Below, piece by piece: positions 29,792 through 34,429 of a stretch of 34,429 nt of DNA. The notes below the pieces were generated by a model. That model was not told where the DNA came from and did no database searches. It was given only the letters and a program-made list of their open reading frames with translations. Positions within the stretch are counted from its first letter, which is position 1; each line of letters begins with the position of its first letter. A program made the translations under genes and the position numbers. Origin of the DNA: Bacteroidales bacterium (lineage in GTDB: Bacteria; Bacteroidota; Bacteroidia; Bacteroidales; UBA932); contig JAEENZ010000043.1 in NCBI GenBank assembly GCA_016283985.1, positions 1 through 34,429 of the forward strand, given 5' to 3'.

Positions 29792-31456
29792 ATGAAAAAC
29801 AGAATCACCATTCTTCTTGCGCTTGCGGCCCTTACGGCCGTTTCCTGCAACGGATTCCTTGATACGGGGCTGGACATAAAGGCTACTTCCGAGACCCTCG
29901 CCACCAACCGCGGGAGCATCTGGAGTTTCGCGAACGCCTTCTACACCCCGATGATTTCCGGTTATTCGGTAATCGACGGGAACCTCTTCGCATCCGCCTC
30001 CGACGAGGCGGAGCAGACATCCGCATCCAATACGGTCATCTACTTCAACAAGGGTATACTGAACAGCAGTGTGAATCCCCTCTGGACCTATTACAACAAC
30101 TGCTATGAAGGTATCCGCGCGGCGAATTACTTCCTGGATTACGTGGCAGACGGCAAGGGCGTGGCCCTGCTGCAGAAGAACCGCAATCTCATCACCGATG
30201 CGGTCAATTACGCCCGTGACCTGGCTTCGCTGAACTGGTATATCGCCGAGGCCCACGTAGCCCGGGCATACTACTATGCCGAACTCATCAAGATGTATGG
30301 CGGCGTGCCCATCGTGGAGAAGACCCAGGAGGCCGCCGGCGGCGCAATGGTGCCCCGCTCCACCTACGATGAGTGCGTGGAATACATAGTCAAGGAAATA
30401 GACGACTGGAAAGAGCAGCTGTCGACATCCTGGAAGGAAAATGCCGGATATGAAGGCCGCCTTACGAAGGGCGCAGCCCTCGCCATAAAGGCAAGGGTAC
30501 TCCTATATGCGGCGAGCCCCCTGCACAATCCTTCACATAAAATCGAAAAGTGGCAGCGCGCAGCGAAGGCCGCGTCCGACCTCCTTTCTGATCCTTTGCT
30601 GACTTACGGTCTGGATACGGATTATGCCGCCTATTTCCACGGGAGCAACTCGCTGACCAGCAAGGAGTCCATCTACATAGTCCGCCGTGCCAACACCAAC
30701 GACATGGAGAAGAACAACTATCCAATCGCCACTTCCGGCGGCAAGAGCGGGGTGTGTCCCACCGAGAATCAGGTAAGCTCATACGAATACATCGGCGCAG
30801 CCAATCCTTCCGACCCGTATGCCAACCGCGATCCTCGCCTGCAGGCCTCCATTGTGGTGAACGGCAGCGAATGGAACGGCCGCACGATAGCCGAGGCAAC
30901 CGGGGAAACGGACGATATGGCCAACGCCAATGCCAGCAAGACGGGATACTATTTGAAGAAGTTCCTGACGGACAATCTGAACCTTACCCTGGACCAGAAA
31001 GCCCAGCACAACTGGGTGGCCTACCGCTGGGGAGAGGTCCTTCTGAACTATGCCGAGGCTATGAACGAGGCATACGGCCCTTCCGTCGTGCCTCCGGGAT
31101 ATCCCATGAGCGCGAAAGCCGCCCTCCAGCAGGTGAGGGACCGTGCCAGCCTGAGCCTGCCTCCGATAGCTGCGGCGAGCATAGATTCCTTCCGTGAGGT
31201 CGTGAAGCACGAACGCCGTGTGGAACTCGCTTTTGAGGATCACCGCTACTGGGATCTATTGCGCTGGAAAGATGCCGCCACGGTGCTTAACAGTCCCGTG
31301 CAGGGAGTGAAGATAAGCAAGACCGGATCCACTTACAGTTACAAGGTGGTGGACGTGGCCACGCGCACTTTCAAGAACGAAAACTACTATCTGCCCTTCA
31401 TGCGTTCCGAGATACAGAACTCCGGAGGTACGCTGGAGCAGAACCCTGGATACTGA
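29792..31456 (+). CDS. SusD-family nutrient-binding outer membrane lipoprotein (second)
   Basis: The 554-residue lipoprotein has lipobox AVSC (Cys19). SusD hallmarks are YYNNCYEGIRAANYFLDYV, EAHVARAYYYAELIKMYGGVPIV, GRLTKGAALAIKARVLLYAASPLHN, a WVAYRWGEVLLNYAEAMNEAYG helix pair and ELAFEDHRYWDLLRWKDA, with the NPGY ending. Length is typical. It is clearly not a recent copy of the first SusD: loop regions differ throughout and only the core helices match, so the two pairs probably diverged before they were brought together or have different ligand surfaces. It follows the second susC by 12 bases. Confidence 0.95.
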   Translation: MKNRITILLALAALTAVSCNGFLDTGLDIKATSETLATNRGSIWSFANAFYTPMISGYSVIDGNLFASASDEAEQTSASNTVIYFNKGILNSSVNPLWTYYNNCYEGIRAANYFLDYVADGKGVALLQKNRNLITDAVNYARDLASLNWYIAEAHVARAYYYAELIKMYGGVPIVEKTQEAAGGAMVPRSTYDECVEYIVKEIDDWKEQLSTSWKENAGYEGRLTKGAALAIKARVLLYAASPLHNPSHKIEKWQRAAKAASDLLSDPLLTYGLDTDYAAYFHGSNSLTSKESIYIVRRANTNDMEKNNYPIATSGGKSGVCPTENQVSSYEYIGAANPSDPYANRDPRLQASIVVNGSEWNGRTIAEATGETDDMANANASKTGYYLKKFLTDNLNLTLDQKAQHNWVAYRWGEVLLNYAEAMNEAYGPSVVPPGYPMSAKAALQQVRDRASLSLPPIAAASIDSFREVVKHERRVELAFEDHRYWDLLRWKDAATVLNSPVQGVKISKTGSTYSYKVVDVATRTFKNENYYLPFMRSEIQNSGGTLEQNPGY

Positions 31457-31476
31457 TGAATTAAAAATAATTGAGT

Positions 31477-33504
31477 ATGAAAAAGATTTTCAACATCATT
31501 TTCACGGTTATTGCGGCAGTCGCGGTGCTGTCCTGCGGCCCCGACGTGGAGATTCCTGAAGAGCCCAATAAACCGAATCAGCCGGTGGACCCCACTCCAG
31601 GGCCCGAAGATCCTCAAGATCCCGGATTCGGCGGCGATGTCACCTTTACCGCCACTATCGAATCGATCTCCGACGGCACCCAGCCTCTATGGAAAAAGGG
31701 GGATGTCATTTCCGTGTATGACGGCGCTTCCACTGTCAAGGCGACTAATACCGCCGATGACGGTGCAGTTGGCACCTTCCCCGCAACCATAAAGAAAGGA
31801 ACCGAATCCGTGTTTGCGCTGGCCCCTTCCAATGACGGGGTGCAACTGAGCTCGACAGGCGTACTGCTCGATATTCCCGTCGAGCAGAGCATATCCTCTC
31901 CGATACCTGCTTACAGGGTGGCGAAGAGCAAGAACAACGTACTGTATTTCAGGAATATAGTCGCCATCCTCAACCTTTCCGTCGGAATAGACGGGGTCAC
32001 TTCCGTGGTGATCAAGGCGGACGATGCCGCGAAGATTGCCGGAACCATGGCCGTGGATTACTCGGGTGAGTCGCCCGCGGTTGCCGCGTCTTCATCCCAG
32101 ATCGTCGTCAAAGGAACATTCCAGAAAGGTGAAAAGTATCCCGTTATCCTTGCTCCGGCGAATCTGACGAAGTGCTCCGTAGAGGCGTATGTCGGCGACA
32201 GCGTCGTCGCGCAGGCAGACCTCGACGGTCAGACCCTTAATCCTGGGACCGTCCTGGAGATGCCTTCGATGGCGCCGAAGAATTCCATATACAGGATTAC
32301 CAACATGTGGGTATGGGGAGGCACCGGCAATTCGGAATGGGATTTCACCAAGGTGTTCGACATCCTGACCCTGCCCGATTTCTTCAACAACGAGAACGGT
32401 CGCGGCATCACCGCTATCAAGGATAATTACCTCGTATTCAATTCCGACGGCACCTTCCGCAACTGGGCCGGTGAGGACGGACGCAACTGGTGGTTTGTCT
32501 ACAGTGGAAGCAAGAATCCGGAAACACACATCGATCTGGACCTCTCGGGCTTCTACGATAAACTGCCGCGTTCGACCGCAACCTATGTCAACGAAGACGG
32601 AGTCATCACCTTCACCCGTCCGGACGGAACGACGGTCAATGCGGACCTCTTGCCGGCTGGCACTTACTCGTTGCCCGACACGAACCCCGAAAAGACCATC
32701 ACCATCACTCATGAGGCCCTGCGTTTCAATATAACCGGCGGCAAATCAGATGTGTGGACGGATATCATTTACAACGATTATTGGAAGATCGCGGGCAATC
32801 CCCGTCAGTTGTTCATGGAGATAGAAAAGATGCCTGACAGCTTTACGGTTCCCGCTGCATCGCAGACGACCGATGCCGACTTCAAGTTCGATGCTCCGGT
32901 GTATGATTTCGACATCAATTCCCTGCCCGGAACCTGGAACGTGTATGGCGGCAACAGCAAGCCGTTCGGAATCTGGGTAAACGGCGGATCCGGCAGTACG
33001 GCCGCATTCGTCAGCCCCATCGAAAAGAGCTGGTGTTGGAATGATTCAATCTATAAAGAATCCGACAATACCCTTGCAATAAGCGGTATCAGCATAAATG
33101 GGACTACCGTGAGTGGCACGATTGAATGGGGGGCCGGTGAGAACGGTGTGTATTGGGATTGTATCTGGCAGATGAAGAACTCGGCTGGAGAACCTTCCGA
33201 TGCGCATTTCGGAGAAGATCTTTCCAAGTATTTCAGTCCTATACCCAAGGGTGCAAGCAATGTTACCGTGGATCTTTCTACCGGTGAGGGCAAGATAGGA
33301 ACCGATATCGACTTCAAGTTCGTCACCGCCGGCATGAGGTCGTTCACCCAAGGCAAGTTGCTGGAGATTCCAGACCAATGCTTCGCCCTCGCGTTCCATA
33401 TCATGGATCCGATTCCGGAAATAACGGCGGAGCGCTATACCGACGTCGACCGCTTCGTGAACGCACCTCTGGATTATGTGATAATATTTGAGAAACAACA
33501 GTAA
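31477..33504 (+). CDS. Fimbrillin-like, multi-module surface lipoprotein of the PUL
   Basis: The 675-residue lipoprotein has lipobox VLSC (Cys20), then a proline-rich spacer (about 26-51) that would hold it away from the membrane. Residues about 54-263 resemble fimbrillin-type domains (VTFTATIES, WKKGDVISVYDG, YFRNIVAILNLSV, then YPVILAP). Two related modules follow, about 271-452 and 481-673. The second aligns well with the C-terminal domain of the lipoprotein at 19401 (GG503-504, K517, W519, W521, D523, DN530-531, AGENG 553-557, IPKG 589-592); the first shows the same AGEDG-W/Y pattern (331-335), DN316-317 and LPR363-365 with more divergence. ATG at 31477 is preferred to the upstream in-frame TTG at 31471. 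It takes the place of the SusE/F or SGBP proteins of other PULs, so it is a putative glycan-binding protein. Confidence 0.72.
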   Translation: MKKIFNIIFTVIAAVAVLSCGPDVEIPEEPNKPNQPVDPTPGPEDPQDPGFGGDVTFTATIESISDGTQPLWKKGDVISVYDGASTVKATNTADDGAVGTFPATIKKGTESVFALAPSNDGVQLSSTGVLLDIPVEQSISSPIPAYRVAKSKNNVLYFRNIVAILNLSVGIDGVTSVVIKADDAAKIAGTMAVDYSGESPAVAASSSQIVVKGTFQKGEKYPVILAPANLTKCSVEAYVGDSVVAQADLDGQTLNPGTVLEMPSMAPKNSIYRITNMWVWGGTGNSEWDFTKVFDILTLPDFFNNENGRGITAIKDNYLVFNSDGTFRNWAGEDGRNWWFVYSGSKNPETHIDLDLSGFYDKLPRSTATYVNEDGVITFTRPDGTTVNADLLPAGTYSLPDTNPEKTITITHEALRFNITGGKSDVWTDIIYNDYWKIAGNPRQLFMEIEKMPDSFTVPAASQTTDADFKFDAPVYDFDINSLPGTWNVYGGNSKPFGIWVNGGSGSTAAFVSPIEKSWCWNDSIYKESDNTLAISGISINGTTVSGTIEWGAGENGVYWDCIWQMKNSAGEPSDAHFGEDLSKYFSPIPKGASNVTVDLSTGEGKIGTDIDFKFVTAGMRSFTQGKLLEIPDQCFALAFHIMDPIPEITAERYTDVDRFVNAPLDYVIIFEKQQ

Positions 33505-33509
33505 TATTT

Positions 33510-34103
33510 ATGAATATGAAAAAGCTTTTGATTATCGTCCTGGCATTGGCATCGCTGGTGCAGGCAAACGCCCAGATCGTTCCGGGCATGAAGTACAAGG
33601 AACTCAAGGACATGTACGACCCTAAAATGTATGTTCCGCAGGGGAATGATCCCTATTACAGGGCAGTATCCGGAGTCGCTTCATTGATTATCCCCGGTTT
33701 GGGACAGGTGCTTTGCGGTGAAATCGGCCGCGGCCTTATTTTCTTCGGCGGGAACCTCGCGCTTAGCGCCACAATGAGCAGCGCCGCCAAAAAGTTTTCG
33801 GCATCGGTGACTACTGATGCCGACGGCAACGTTACGGGCTATACTGATGAAGCTGCTGCTAAATCCAGTTCCAAACTCCTGGTTGGAGCCGTGGTGGCCG
33901 ACGTCGCGCTATGTATCTGGTCATGCTGCGACGCAATAAGGGTGGCTAAAGTCAAGAACATGTATTATCAGGATCTCTATAACCAGAGGAGTTCAGTAAC
34001 CATGAATCTTGAGCCTTACTTCGCATTCACTCCTACCGAAATGACGGCATGCGGCAACTCGCTGCAGCCTACGGCGGGAATGACTCTCAAGATGAACTTC
34101 TAG
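33510..34103 (+). CDS. DUF5683-like small membrane protein
   Basis: The 197-residue protein starts with a cleavable-looking signal sequence (MKKLLIIVLALASLVQANAQ). After a short soluble part comes VASLIIPGLGQVLCGEIGRGL, resembling the IPGLGQ-x-GK turn of DUF5683/TM2-type proteins, followed by two hydrophobic segments (about 77-87 and 124-140) and a C-terminal tail with beta-strand character ending in F. Function is unknown. It begins five bases after the stop of the PUL lipoprotein, so it may ride on the same transcript, but nothing in it points to glycan use. An ATG two codons later (33516) is an equally good start. Its stop codon overlaps the stop of the convergent gene (CTAG, four bases). 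Confidence 0.6.
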   Translation: MNMKKLLIIVLALASLVQANAQIVPGMKYKELKDMYDPKMYVPQGNDPYYRAVSGVASLIIPGLGQVLCGEIGRGLIFFGGNLALSATMSSAAKKFSASVTTDADGNVTGYTDEAAAKSSSKLLVGAVVADVALCIWSCCDAIRVAKVKNMYYQDLYNQRSSVTMNLEPYFAFTPTEMTACGNSLQPTAGMTLKMNF

Positions 34104-34429
34104 TTCTTCCTGCGGATACTGCGCAGTTCGTGAGTATCGGTGGTGATGACCATCTCGATCTTCCTGTTGGAAGACGATGAGGTTATCACCACCTTCGCGT
34201 TTGCGAAGGCATCTCCCGCAAGGAAGGCGGTGATCGCTTCGTTCCTGTCGGTGAAGACAGGGCCGATTGTTTTTGAACAGATGCCCTTGAGGCCCCTGTA
34301 GGCCACTTTCTCCGATTCCATCGCCCTGGTGATATATTCCTGCATGATGTCTATGTAAGCGGGAAGGTAAACCAGTTCGTCGCCCCCGGTCATTACCGCA
34401 GGGGCGATGGGGATGCGCACCACGTCGAA
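34100..34429 (-). CDS. Unrecognised protein, C-terminal part (5' end outside window)
   Basis: The minus-strand frame is open at the right edge and ends at a TAG at 34102-34100. The visible 109 residues or so begin FDVVRIPIAPAVMTGGDELV, include a helix-rich middle (YLPAYIDIMQEYITRAMESE) and end with a strand pattern and a basic RSIRRKN tail. I do not recognise the family. No signal peptide or catalytic motif can be judged from this fragment. It converges on the DUF5683-like gene with a four-base overlap of stop codons and no room for a separate terminator. Confidence 0.55.
   Translation of the reverse strand, partial: FDVVRIPIAPAVMTGGDELVYLPAYIDIMQEYITRAMESEKVAYRGLKGICSKTIGPVFTDRNEAITAFLAGDAFANAKVVITSSSSNRKIEMVITTDTHELRSIRRKN

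Overview
The window looks like a chromosomal segment from a GC-rich member of the Bacteroidales. The evidence is two SusC/SusD outer-membrane pairs, lipoproteins with Bacteroidetes-style lipoboxes, promoter candidates matching the Bacteroidetes -7 box TAnnTTTG, few Shine-Dalgarno sequences, a type IIIK (lysine) phosphoglycerate dehydrogenase and a MetG with a KISTS loop. Genus cannot be set from the sequence alone. Coding density is very high. There is no gene-free stretch above 300 bases; the longest gaps are about 128 bases (2102-2229) and 58 bases (9089-9146), and both hold promoter-like sequence. I saw no rRNA, tRNA, CRISPR array or insertion sequence.

Layout. Positions 1-1500 hold the C-terminal part of a histidine acid phosphatase overlapping a BadF/BadG-type N-acetylglucosamine kinase. 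A convergent metallo-beta-lactamase-fold hydrolase follows (1487-2101, minus). From 2230 to 8502 runs a plus-strand block: two tandem deoxynucleoside kinases, a long-chain acyl-CoA ligase, a FucP-like sugar MFS permease, a ROK sugar kinase and an FKBP-type prolyl isomerase lipoprotein. A convergent small acidic-tailed protein (8510-9088, minus) is followed by a second plus-strand block: an IMPACT/YigZ protein, serC, serA, a DUF1015 protein, recQ, dnaG and metG, with gaps of 0-12 bases or 4-base overlaps.

Twelve bases after metG begins a polysaccharide-utilization locus (19401 to 33504): a two-domain lipoprotein, a BACON-GH26 glycanase (probably beta-mannanase), SusC1-SusD1, SusC2-SusD2, and a large lipoprotein with a fimbrillin-like domain. 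Inferred logic: the GH26 enzyme cuts a mannan-type glycan at the cell surface, the lipoproteins and SusD proteins bind it, and the SusC transporters import the oligosaccharides. No HTCS, SARP or ECF-sigma/anti-sigma regulator and no second glycoside hydrolase is visible, so other parts of the pathway must be encoded elsewhere. A DUF5683-like small membrane protein and a convergent partial gene of unknown function close the window.

The most interesting observations are: a module of roughly 180-200 residues that appears once in the first PUL lipoprotein and, in my alignment, twice in the last one; a second SusC with no N-terminal carboxypeptidase-like domain and no visible TonB box; an eight-cysteine insertion in the DUF1015 protein; two promoter boxes placed so that transcripts would start at the ATG; and the apparent attachment of the PUL to a housekeeping operon without a promoter of its own.
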